5,870 nt of DNA. Source: Flavobacteriaceae bacterium (GTDB lineage: Bacteria; Bacteroidota; Bacteroidia; Flavobacteriales; Flavobacteriaceae). How positions within the stretch are numbered: position 1 is the stretch's first letter; each line of letters begins with the position of its first letter. The position numbers and the translations under genes were made by a program. The stretch is from NCBI GenBank assembly GCA_014763515.1, contig JACXVH010000099.1, positions 1 through 5,870 on the forward strand, in the 5' to 3' direction. Below are positions 1 through 5,867 of this stretch, piece by piece. A model generated the notes under the pieces. That model had not been told where the DNA came from, ran no database searches, and saw only the letters and a list, made by a program, of their open reading frames with translations.

Positions 1-474
1 TGGACTTACCAAGACAAAGTAGCATTAATTGGAGACGCTTGTCACGCCATAGTTCCGTTTTATGGACATGGAATGAATGCAGGTTTTGAAGATATTACGA
101 TTTTAGTGGAAATGATGGAAAAATATGGAGATGATTGGGAAGCAATTTTTGAATCGTATCAAAATTCAAGAAAACCTAATACTGATGCGATAGCAGAGCT
201 CTCATATCGTAACTTTATAGAAATGAGTTCTAAAACCGCTGATGATAAATTTCATCTACAGAAGAAAATTGAAAAGTGGTTTTCTGAAAAACACCCAGAT
301 AAATGGTTACCTTTATATAGGAGGGTTACGTTTAGTCATCAACCTTATTCCGAAGCTTTGGCTGAAGGGGATAAACAAAATGCTATCATGCAAGAAATTT
401 TGTCAATTGAAAATATTGAGCAAATTTGGGAAACCGAACCAATAGAACACAGAATATTAGAATTATTAAAATAA
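1..474 (+). CDS. kmo: Kynurenine 3-monooxygenase, C-terminal part (5' end outside window)
   Basis: This is the last 157 residues of an FAD-dependent aromatic hydroxylase that converts L-kynurenine to 3-hydroxykynurenine using NADPH and O2, in the tryptophan-to-quinolinate/NAD route; it is cytosolic or membrane-associated. The open frame runs from base 1 with no start, so an internal ATG at 73 is not the true start. Near the beginning is the FAD-contacting motif GDACHAIVPFYGHGMNAGFE (visible residues 11-30), the kynurenine-monooxygenase form of the GD-x-x-H-x-x-P motif. Further on, RNFIEM, a DDKFHLQKKIEKW stretch and VTFSHQPYSEAL match blocks specific to this enzyme rather than to generic FAD hydroxylases. 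Bacterial family members are about 450 residues, so roughly two thirds is missing upstream. The gene ends in TAA with only 6 bases before the next start and no terminator. Base composition is visibly less AT-rich than in the two genes that follow. Identity is secure; intactness cannot be judged. Confidence 0.93.
   Translation, partial: WTYQDKVALIGDACHAIVPFYGHGMNAGFEDITILVEMMEKYGDDWEAIFESYQNSRKPNTDAIAELSYRNFIEMSSKTADDKFHLQKKIEKWFSEKHPDKWLPLYRRVTFSHQPYSEALAEGDKQNAIMQEILSIENIEQIWETEPIEHRILELLK
399..428 (+). promoter_or_regulatory. Weak candidate internal promoter for the two-component pair
   Basis: Inside the end of kmo, TTTG at 399-402 is followed after 18 bases by CAAATTTG at 421-428. This resembles the Bacteroidota promoter form TTTG-N(about 17-21)-TAnnTTTG, with one mismatch (C for T) in the -7 box. 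It would give a leader of roughly 45 bases before the regulator start at 481. In AT-rich coding DNA such matches arise by chance, so this is only a candidate. Confidence 0.22.
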
Positions 475-480
475 ATATCA

Positions 481-1185
481 ATGATTAAGGTTGTTATTGT
501 TGATGATGAATTAGATGCTATAACAAGCTTGCAATATGAGCTTAATCAAATAAATGAAGTTCGAGTTGTAAAAAGTTTCACAAATATTTCTCTAGCTGAA
601 TCATTTATTTCTAATGAAGAATTTGATATTTTGTTTTTAGATGTTGAAATGCCACAATGTGGTGGTATAGATTTTTTAAGAAAATTTTTATCTAGAAATT
701 TTCAAGTTGTATTTACAACTGCATATAGTAAATATGCTTTTGATGCTTATAAAAATGAAATTTTAGATTACCTCCTAAAACCTATAGATGTTGATGATAT
801 TCGTTATGTTTTAGAGAAGTTTAATAAAAAACAGCTTGAGAAAAAAATTATAGAAGAATATAGAAATAAAAAGACAATAAATATTTATGCTAACGGTCAG
901 GATAAAATTATAGAACAAGATACTATTATATATTGTGAGGCCGATGGAAATTATACATCTATATACTTAAAAGGGAATTTAAAATATTTTGTGAGTCATA
1001 ATCTAAAATACTTTGAAAATAATCTTGATGAAAACTTTGTTAGAATTCATAATTCATATTTAGTCAATGTCAATTTTATAAAATCATTTAATAAAAAAAG
1101 TAGTATTTTAGCTTTAATTGATAATACAGAACTGCCTGTTTCTAGATTGAAAAAAAAGGCTTTTCTAGATAAGTTTAAGAAATGA
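481..1185 (+). CDS. LytTR-family response regulator (REC + LytTR DNA-binding domain)
   Basis: A 234-residue cytosolic transcription regulator, the usual length for this family. Residues 1-115 form a receiver domain: acidic pair D8-D9, phospho-acceptor D54 in the LFLDVEMP motif, switch residue T80, and K100-P101. Residues about 132-232 form a LytTR DNA-binding domain, recognised by IIYCEADGNYT (149-159) and VRIHNSYLVNVNFIK (187-201). Proteins of this type, such as AgrA, AlgR and YpdB, bind short direct repeats upstream of target promoters when phosphorylated. All key receiver residues are present, so it should be phosphorylatable. The start at 481 is preferred because the receiver fold begins at once (MIKVVIVDDE). 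There is no clear Shine-Dalgarno sequence, as is normal in Bacteroidota. It lies 6 bases after kmo and its stop overlaps the kinase start by 4 bases (ATGA), so the kinase downstream is its likely partner. The regulated genes are unknown; the large fibre gene downstream is a candidate only by proximity. Confidence 0.95.
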   Translation: MIKVVIVDDELDAITSLQYELNQINEVRVVKSFTNISLAESFISNEEFDILFLDVEMPQCGGIDFLRKFLSRNFQVVFTTAYSKYAFDAYKNEILDYLLKPIDVDDIRYVLEKFNKKQLEKKIIEEYRNKKTINIYANGQDKIIEQDTIIYCEADGNYTSIYLKGNLKYFVSHNLKYFENNLDENFVRIHNSYLVNVNFIKSFNKKSSILALIDNTELPVSRLKKKAFLDKFKK

Positions 1186-2636
1186 CTTTTGAGCCTTTTA
1201 CAAATTATTTACTTGAAATTTTTTGGCATTTATCGGCTTCTTCATTAGTGGTTTTTATAATTATTAGCTGCGTATTATTTTTCTTTACAAAAGATAGAAT
1301 TTACTTATTATACGCTTTTTATAATTTTTTACTTTTCTCATTTATTCTTTTTAAAAGTAGTTATCTCAATGAGTTTCATAATGAAGTCATGAGTGGAAGA
1401 TTTTATAGTGTTAATTGGTTCCTTCAGCTTGTATATCATTGTTTACATATTTATTTTGGCTTAGAATTTTTAAATATAAAGCATGAATTTCCAAAATTTC
1501 ACAAGGCTATAAAAAAAATCACTTCGATTGAAATAGTTATAGGGCTAACATTGTTTATTTTTGTTTCATTAATTGGAATAAAAATACAATACATTTATTA
1601 TAGATATTTCTTATATGTGCACTTGCCTTTTTATCTATTGATGGCTATTTTAATTTTAAAGAAAGTATTTCATAAGCTAGATACAATTAAAATTTCATTT
1701 TTCTTAGGCTCGGTATTTTATGCACTTTTTGCAATAATTTCTATGATAACAACTCTTTTGTATAGACAATATGAGTTTTCAATAGAACCCTTAGTGTATT
1801 TTTATATAGGAATTCTATTAGAAACTTTCTTTTTTGTTGTTGGTTTGGGGTTACGAATTAGAAAAGTATATTTATTAAAAATGAATCTGCAAATTGAGAA
1901 GAATAATTTGCAAAAAAAACTACAAATTGAATTAGAAGAAAAAATTGTTTTAAAACAAAAAGAATATGAATTTCTGCAATCTCAAAATGAAAAAGAAAAA
2001 TTAAAAAATGAGGTTTTTGAGATGCAAAATAAAATGCTAAAAAATCAAATGAAATCACATTTTATATTTAATGTGATGAATTCAATTAAAGCAAATGTTA
2101 TTGAAAAAGAAAAAGCAGAATCTGTAAAATATATTAACCTGTTTTCAAAATTTATTAGAAAAAGTTTTGAGTCCAGTTTTGAAGATTTAATATCGCTAGA
2201 AGAAGAGCTTAAAACATTAGAATTATATGTATTAATCGAACAAAAAAGGCTTAATGATATTTTTGAATTTAATATTAAAGTAGATGAAGAAATAGATATA
2301 AGTTCGATTAAATTGCCCAGTATGATTCTTCAACCATTTGTCGAAAACGCTATATGGCATGGTGTTTTAAAAAATAGCTCAAAGGGTTTAATTAATATTC
2401 ACATTTCAAAAAAGAATGATATAATATCAATAATAATAGATGATAATGGATTAGGTTATGTTCCAAATCAAAATTTGAATCATAATTCAAAAGGAATAAA
2501 AGTGGTTTCAGATAGAATTTCAATTTTTAATAAAAGGAATGATTTATTTAATATAAAATTTGAAATAATTAATAAAAAAGAAATCAACAATACAATTTCT
2601 GGTACTATTGTAATTTTTGACCTAATAAGAAAATAA
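1182..2636 (+). CDS. Seven-helix membrane sensor histidine kinase, LytS/YehU type
   Basis: A 484-residue inner-membrane kinase expected to phosphorylate the LytTR regulator encoded just upstream. Seven hydrophobic segments can be seen at about 18-36, 39-58, 79-98, 115-134, 141-160, 171-193 and 204-224, resembling the 7TMR-DISM membrane module but without the usual periplasmic ligand-binding domain in front. A Lys/Glu/Gln-rich coiled coil follows at about 228-290. The His_kinase domain (PF06580 type) has the phospho-acceptor H293 in SHFIFNVMNSI, where the usual form is PHFLFNxLNSI. The ATPase domain has N389 in LQPFVENAIWHG, DNGLG at 421-425, and a reduced last glycine box, SKGIKVVSDRI (436-446). 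The Pro-to-Ser change before H293 and the loss of one glycine and the Asn in the last box are departures from the family consensus, but ATP-binding residues N389 and D421 remain, so activity is likely. The start overlaps the regulator stop as ATGA, indicating translational coupling. The signal sensed is unknown; with almost no extracytoplasmic part it may be membrane-derived or a small molecule. Confidence 0.93.
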   Translation: MTFEPFTNYLLEIFWHLSASSLVVFIIISCVLFFFTKDRIYLLYAFYNFLLFSFILFKSSYLNEFHNEVMSGRFYSVNWFLQLVYHCLHIYFGLEFLNIKHEFPKFHKAIKKITSIEIVIGLTLFIFVSLIGIKIQYIYYRYFLYVHLPFYLLMAILILKKVFHKLDTIKISFFLGSVFYALFAIISMITTLLYRQYEFSIEPLVYFYIGILLETFFFVVGLGLRIRKVYLLKMNLQIEKNNLQKKLQIELEEKIVLKQKEYEFLQSQNEKEKLKNEVFEMQNKMLKNQMKSHFIFNVMNSIKANVIEKEKAESVKYINLFSKFIRKSFESSFEDLISLEEELKTLELYVLIEQKRLNDIFEFNIKVDEEIDISSIKLPSMILQPFVENAIWHGVLKNSSKGLINIHISKKNDIISIIIDDNGLGYVPNQNLNHNSKGIKVVSDRISIFNKRNDLFNIKFEIINKKEINNTISGTIVIFDLIRK

Positions 2637-2674
2637 ATTACCATTTATACATTTTTTTTAACCAACTATACAAC

Positions 2675-2707
2675 AATTTAATTTACAATTAATACCAAAA
2701 TTAAATT
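2675..2707. repeat. AT-only inverted repeat upstream of the fibre gene
   Basis: AATTTAATTT at 2675-2684 and its exact reverse complement AAATTAAATT at 2698-2707 are separated by 13 bases. The right arm overlaps the -7 promoter element, so a dimeric regulator could in principle bind here. Both arms contain only A and T, and such matches are expected by chance in a gap this AT-rich. Confidence 0.3.
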
Positions 2708-2709
2708 TG
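2677..2709 (+). promoter_or_regulatory. Probable Bacteroidota-type promoter of the S74 fibre gene
   Basis: TAAATTTG at 2702-2709 matches the Bacteroidota -7 consensus TAnnTTTG at every fixed position and is followed by C, a common flavobacterial context. The -33 box is poor: the best candidate is TTTA at 2677-2680, 21 bases upstream. Transcription would start only about 8-10 bases before the ATG at 2723, giving a very short A-rich leader. The gap 2637-2722 contains no obvious terminator for the kinase gene, so read-through from upstream is also possible. Confidence 0.5.
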
Positions 2710-2722
2710 CTCAAAAAAAGAA

Positions 2723-2776
2723 ATGAGTAGGTTTATTTTTTTAGTTGTTTTGCTATTATGTAATGGTTTGTTTGCA
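2723..2776 (+). other. Signal peptide of the S74 fibre protein
   Basis: Residues 1-18 have a short basic start (MSR), a hydrophobic core (FIFLVVLLL) and a small residue before the predicted cut (NGLFA|Q). This points to Sec export and signal peptidase I. Cys13 is preceded by Leu rather than Gly, Ala or Ser, so lipoprotein processing is unlikely. Confidence 0.88.
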
Positions 2777-5776
2777 CAAGTTGGGATAAATACTACCACC
2801 CCAAATGCAACACTTGATATTAAATCAAGCAATCAAGTTAATCCATCATCTACAGACGGAATTTTAATACCAAAAGTTGACGCTTTCCCAGCTATAAATC
2901 CCAGTGCTGCTCAAAATGGAATGTTGGTTTTTTTAACAACGACTGTTGGGACTAATACACCAGGTTTTTATTATTGGGAAAATGCGACTACTAGCTGGAA
3001 ATCAATAGGAAATGGTGCTAAGAAAATTGATGATTTAAATGATGGAAAATCTGATGCATCTGGTTATTCAATATATTTAGGAACAAATGCAGGGCAAAAT
3101 GATTCTAATCCTACAGCAAACGTAAATTTAGGTATTGGGTTTTCATCTTTGCAAAATAATGTATCAGGGATTTATAATACTGCATTGGGATATGGTACAC
3201 TAAATAATAATCTTTCAGATAGAAATACTGCAATTGGTTATCAATCAATGCTATCAAATACTGGCGGATCGGATAATGTTGCAGTAGGTTATTCATCATT
3301 ACTGTCTAATATTTCGGGCAATGAAAATGTGGCATTAGGAGGAGAGGCTTTAAAAAAGAATACGACTGGAAGTTCAAATGTAGCTATAGGTTCCTTTGCA
3401 TTATCTGAAAATACAAATGGAATTGAGAATATTGGAATAGGCTTATATTCTCTCCAATTAAATACTATTGGATTAAAAAATATTGCAATAGGTAGTCAAA
3501 GTTTACAGGCGAATACAAATGGTAATTCAAATATAGCACTAGGTGAAAACGCATTAAAAGAAAGTTCAAGTGCAAATAATAATATTGCAATAGGTGAAGA
3601 AACATTGTTTTTTAATGGTGGAGATGATAATGTTGCAATTGGAAATTCTGCATTATATTCTAATCAACTAGGGGAAAGAAATATTGCTATAGGTAAAAGT
3701 TCTATGCGTGGTAGTTACCCTACCTTTTACAGCGGAAATGACAACATTGCGCTTGGGCAAGAAACATTATATAATAATACAGGTAATTTTAATATAGGAA
3801 TTGGCTATTTTTCTTTAAGAGCAAATACTACGGCAAATAATAATATTGGTATTGGCGCTTTTACTTTACAAAACAATACAGTTGGGTCAAATAATATGGC
3901 TATTGGTGCTAATGCCTTGCTAAACAATAGTAATGGCGATAATAATATAGCACTTGGAGTAAACAGTTTAGCTTCAAATACTTCTGGAAATGTTAATTTA
4001 GCTATTGGAGTCTATAGCTTAGCAAACAATACAACTGGTAATAATAACACTGCATTGGGTTCTAATTCCTTGTCACAAAACACAACAGGACATGACAATA
4101 TTGCAGTAGGTTTTCGTTCCTTAGGAAGTAATACAACTGGAGATTCAAACATAGCGATAGGTTATGATGCGCTTTATTCTAATCAATTTGGGGAAAAAAA
4201 TATTTCACTTGGGGGTAATGCATTACGAAACTACACTGGAGATTTTTCCATCGCTATAGGAGATTCAGCTTTGTATAATACAACATCTGGAGGCTCAAAT
4301 GTAGCAATCGGACATAATTCAATGTTATCAAATACTACAGGTTTTTATAATGTTGCTATTGGTTATGGTAGCATGTCCTCTGCAACTAATAATTCTAGAA
4401 GTACTGTCATGGGGTTTCTTGCTATGCAAAGTTCAATAGGTGCTGAAAACACTGCGATTGGTTTCGAATCAATGAGAAATGCAGGAGTTGCAAGTTATAA
4501 TACTGGAGTAGGCTCAGAAACTTTAAAAAATAATGAAGGTGATCTTAATACTGCTGTTGGGTTTCATTCAATGAATAGTAATACTACTGGAAATCGAAAT
4601 GTTGCTTTAGGAGCATATTCTTTATTAAACAACACTACAGGCTCTTTTAATGCGGCTATTGGAAATAATGCTTTATCTTTTAATACATCAGGATCTTCTG
4701 GAATTGCAATTGGTCACGAAGCGTTAAGAAGTAATACAACTGGGAATGAGAATATAGGCGTGGGAGTTGCCTCTTTATACTCAAATAATACTGGGCAGAG
4801 AAATCTTTCTATTGGTTGGACATCAATGTATAACAATACAACAGGTAGTGATAATATTGCTCTAGGATATAGGTCTTTAAGTTCAAACATTTCAAGTAAT
4901 GAAAATTTGGCAATAGGTAATGAGTCTTTATTATACAATACCGCAGGTATATTAAATGTGGCGATTGGTAATAGTTCATTGAGAAATAACACAACTGGGA
5001 GCTCAAATATAGCGATAGGAAGATCTACAATGATTAACAATACAACAGGAAATAATAATATTGCAATTGGATATCAAGCATTAGAAAATAATGTTGTTGG
5101 GAGACAGCTAACAGCAATTGGAGATTCAGCTTTGTTTAATAATACAGCAAATTGGAACACCGCTTTAGGCTGGAATGCTGGATCGAACAATATTACGGGT
5201 ACAGATAATTTATATTTAGGATGGAATGCAAATGCCTCAGTGAATAATCTAACTGACGCAACGGCTATTGGGGAAAGTTCTGTAGTTAATGCGTCTAATA
5301 AAATTCGATTAGGAAATGCTGGAATTACAATAATTGAAGGGCAAGTGCCTTATAGTAATCCTTCGGATGGAAGATTTAAGTTTGATGTAAAAGAAAATGT
5401 TCCTGGATTAGATTTTGTTTTAAAATTAAGACCCGTTACTTATAAGTTCGATACAAAAAAATATAATAACCATTTAGTTCAAAATTTACCAGCGCAAATT
5501 CAAAACGAAATTTCTTTAAAAACCGATTATTCCCAATCTTCGAATATAATACATTCAGGATTTATTGCTCAAGAAATTGAAACTATTTGTAATGAAGTTG
5601 GTTATAATTTCGATGGTTTGCATGTACCTGAAAAAGAGAATTCATCTGATAATTATAGCATAGCTTATTCACAATTTATTATGCCTCTTGTAAAAGCTGT
5701 TCAGGAATTAAATAGTAAAGTTGAAGAACAACAAAAAATAATCGATGAATTAAAGAAAAAATTATATAAAGAATAA
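2723..5776 (+). CDS. Secreted repeat fibre with C-terminal Peptidase_S74 chaperone domain
   Basis: A 1017-residue exported protein, probably a trimeric surface or secreted fibre. The signal peptide covers residues 1-18 (cleavage LFA|Q). Residues 19-134 form a head that opens QVGINTTTPNATLDI and includes FYYWENATTSWKSIG, an arrangement common in flavobacterial exported proteins. Residues 135-828 are 41 consecutive units of about 17 residues related to YadA/Hep_Hag-type beta-roll repeats, with Gly at position 5 in every unit. After a transition (829-880), a Peptidase_S74 domain begins at S881 with the SDGRFK form of the SDxRxK signature, then GLDFVLKLRPVTYKFD (895-910), SGFIAQEIE (945-953) and a terminal coiled coil (about 988-1017). 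In phage endosialidases and MYRF this domain drives trimerisation and then cuts itself off beside the conserved Ser. The ATG at 2723 is the only start that yields a signal peptide. No type IX sorting domain, YadA membrane anchor or acceptable lipobox is seen. The ligand or surface bound is unknown; adhesion is inferred from the architecture. Confidence 0.9.
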   Translation: MSRFIFLVVLLLCNGLFAQVGINTTTPNATLDIKSSNQVNPSSTDGILIPKVDAFPAINPSAAQNGMLVFLTTTVGTNTPGFYYWENATTSWKSIGNGAKKIDDLNDGKSDASGYSIYLGTNAGQNDSNPTANVNLGIGFSSLQNNVSGIYNTALGYGTLNNNLSDRNTAIGYQSMLSNTGGSDNVAVGYSSLLSNISGNENVALGGEALKKNTTGSSNVAIGSFALSENTNGIENIGIGLYSLQLNTIGLKNIAIGSQSLQANTNGNSNIALGENALKESSSANNNIAIGEETLFFNGGDDNVAIGNSALYSNQLGERNIAIGKSSMRGSYPTFYSGNDNIALGQETLYNNTGNFNIGIGYFSLRANTTANNNIGIGAFTLQNNTVGSNNMAIGANALLNNSNGDNNIALGVNSLASNTSGNVNLAIGVYSLANNTTGNNNTALGSNSLSQNTTGHDNIAVGFRSLGSNTTGDSNIAIGYDALYSNQFGEKNISLGGNALRNYTGDFSIAIGDSALYNTTSGGSNVAIGHNSMLSNTTGFYNVAIGYGSMSSATNNSRSTVMGFLAMQSSIGAENTAIGFESMRNAGVASYNTGVGSETLKNNEGDLNTAVGFHSMNSNTTGNRNVALGAYSLLNNTTGSFNAAIGNNALSFNTSGSSGIAIGHEALRSNTTGNENIGVGVASLYSNNTGQRNLSIGWTSMYNNTTGSDNIALGYRSLSSNISSNENLAIGNESLLYNTAGILNVAIGNSSLRNNTTGSSNIAIGRSTMINNTTGNNNIAIGYQALENNVVGRQLTAIGDSALFNNTANWNTALGWNAGSNNITGTDNLYLGWNANASVNNLTDATAIGESSVVNASNKIRLGNAGITIIEGQVPYSNPSDGRFKFDVKENVPGLDFVLKLRPVTYKFDTKKYNNHLVQNLPAQIQNEISLKTDYSQSSNIIHSGFIAQEIETICNEVGYNFDGLHVPEKENSSDNYSIAYSQFIMPLVKAVQELNSKVEEQQKIIDELKKKLYKE
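3125..5206 (+). repeat. 41 tandem protein-coding units of about 51 bp (17-residue beta-roll repeats)
   Basis: Reading from N135 to D828, the protein divides without gaps into 41 units: 33 of 17 residues, 7 of 16 residues and one of 21 residues (3680-3742). The consensus is N-[IVT]-A-[IL]-G-x-x-[AS]-[LM]-x-x-N-T-T-G-x-x. Gly at position 5 is present in all 41, Leu or Met at position 9 in 40, and Asn at position 1 in 37. A typical unit is NVALGGEALKKNTTGSS. Units of this kind are expected to form successive turns of a beta-roll or solenoid, probably in a trimer. At the DNA level the units are strongly diverged through different codons and substitutions, so the array is old rather than recently expanded. 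The pattern fades after 5206 in two degenerate units. Confidence 0.93.
5363..5773 (+). other. Peptidase_S74 intramolecular chaperone domain with terminal coiled coil
   Basis: Residues 881-1017 match the auto-processing C-terminal domain of phage tail spikes and fibres. S881, D882, R884 and K886 form the SDxRxK signature; the known cut in the endosialidase homologue falls just after this Ser, so the predicted mature fibre would end at about S881. The GLDFVLKLRP and SGFIAQEIE blocks and the FIMPLVKAVQEL helix are the other family hallmarks. Conserved catalytic residues suggest the cleavage is still active, but this is inferred from homology. Confidence 0.87.
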
Positions 5777-5793
5777 AAGGTACTATAACATAA

Positions 5794-5867
5794 ACTGTGT
5801 AAGTAGAAAAAATAATGGGGTTTTAAAACCCCATTATTTTTTTGTTTAATTTTAAATTTTACACAGT
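5794..5867. repeat. Outer 9-bp inverted repeat enclosing the terminator
   Basis: ACTGTGTAA at 5794-5802 is the exact reverse complement of TTACACAGT at 5859-5867. The two arms are 56 bases apart and the terminator hairpin lies between them. It may be an extended 3' RNA structure, or the ends of a very small non-coding mobile element. TGTGTAA-type ends occur in some insertion-sequence inverted repeats, but no transposase is present and the right flank is cut by the window edge, so a target-site duplication cannot be checked. Confidence 0.4.
5807..5842 (+). terminator. Strong intrinsic terminator, probably bidirectional
   Basis: A perfect palindrome with 18-base arms is centred between 5824 and 5825. 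Its core is GGGGTTTT/AAAACCCC flanked by AATAAT/ATTATT and runs of A and T. In RNA this gives a GC-capped stem with an A tract before it and a U tract after it, 30 bases downstream of the fibre gene stop. The symmetry means it should also stop transcription arriving from the other side. Confidence 0.92.

Noticed and set aside
242..445. A 67-codon open frame in another + frame within kmo
   Set aside because: It is fully inside well-conserved kmo coding sequence, and its product is composed of random-looking residues.
1858..2058. A 66-codon open frame on the - strand
   Set aside because: It lies opposite the Lys/Glu-rich coiled coil of the kinase, whose AAA/GAA codons read as Phe/Phe-like codons in reverse. 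It has no features of its own.
2637..2665. Terminator after the kinase gene (T-run at 2652-2659)
   Set aside because: The T-run has no GC-containing hairpin before it.
2661..2680. Possible LytTR binding site (CAAC at 2663-2666 and 2671-2674, seen as GTTG repeats on the - strand)
   Set aside because: LytTR sites are 9-base direct repeats about 12-13 bases apart. Here the spacing is too short and the bases around GTT do not fit the consensus.
2723..2765. Lipoprotein signal (Cys13 after a Leu-rich core)
   Set aside because: The residue before the Cys is Leu, not Gly, Ala or Ser, and a better signal peptidase I site (LFA|Q) lies just downstream.
4714..5040. A 108-codon open frame on the - strand, plus a 65-codon one at 4809-5006 and a 62-codon one at 3111-3299
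   Set aside because: They are mirror images of the repeat tract: the periodic coding pattern on the + strand keeps antisense frames free of stops. Their proteins are merely periodic echoes with no recognisable domain.
3125..5206. CRISPR-like or non-coding tandem array, because of a period of about 51 bases
   Set aside because: The period is that of a 17-residue protein repeat in one continuous frame. Units are contiguous, without conserved direct repeats separated by unique spacers.
2723..5776. Prophage tail-fibre gene
   Set aside because: The S74 domain is phage-like, but the protein has a signal peptide and a flavobacterial secreted-protein head, and the neighbours visible here are metabolic and signalling genes. 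Sequence after 5870 is unseen, so this is not fully excluded.
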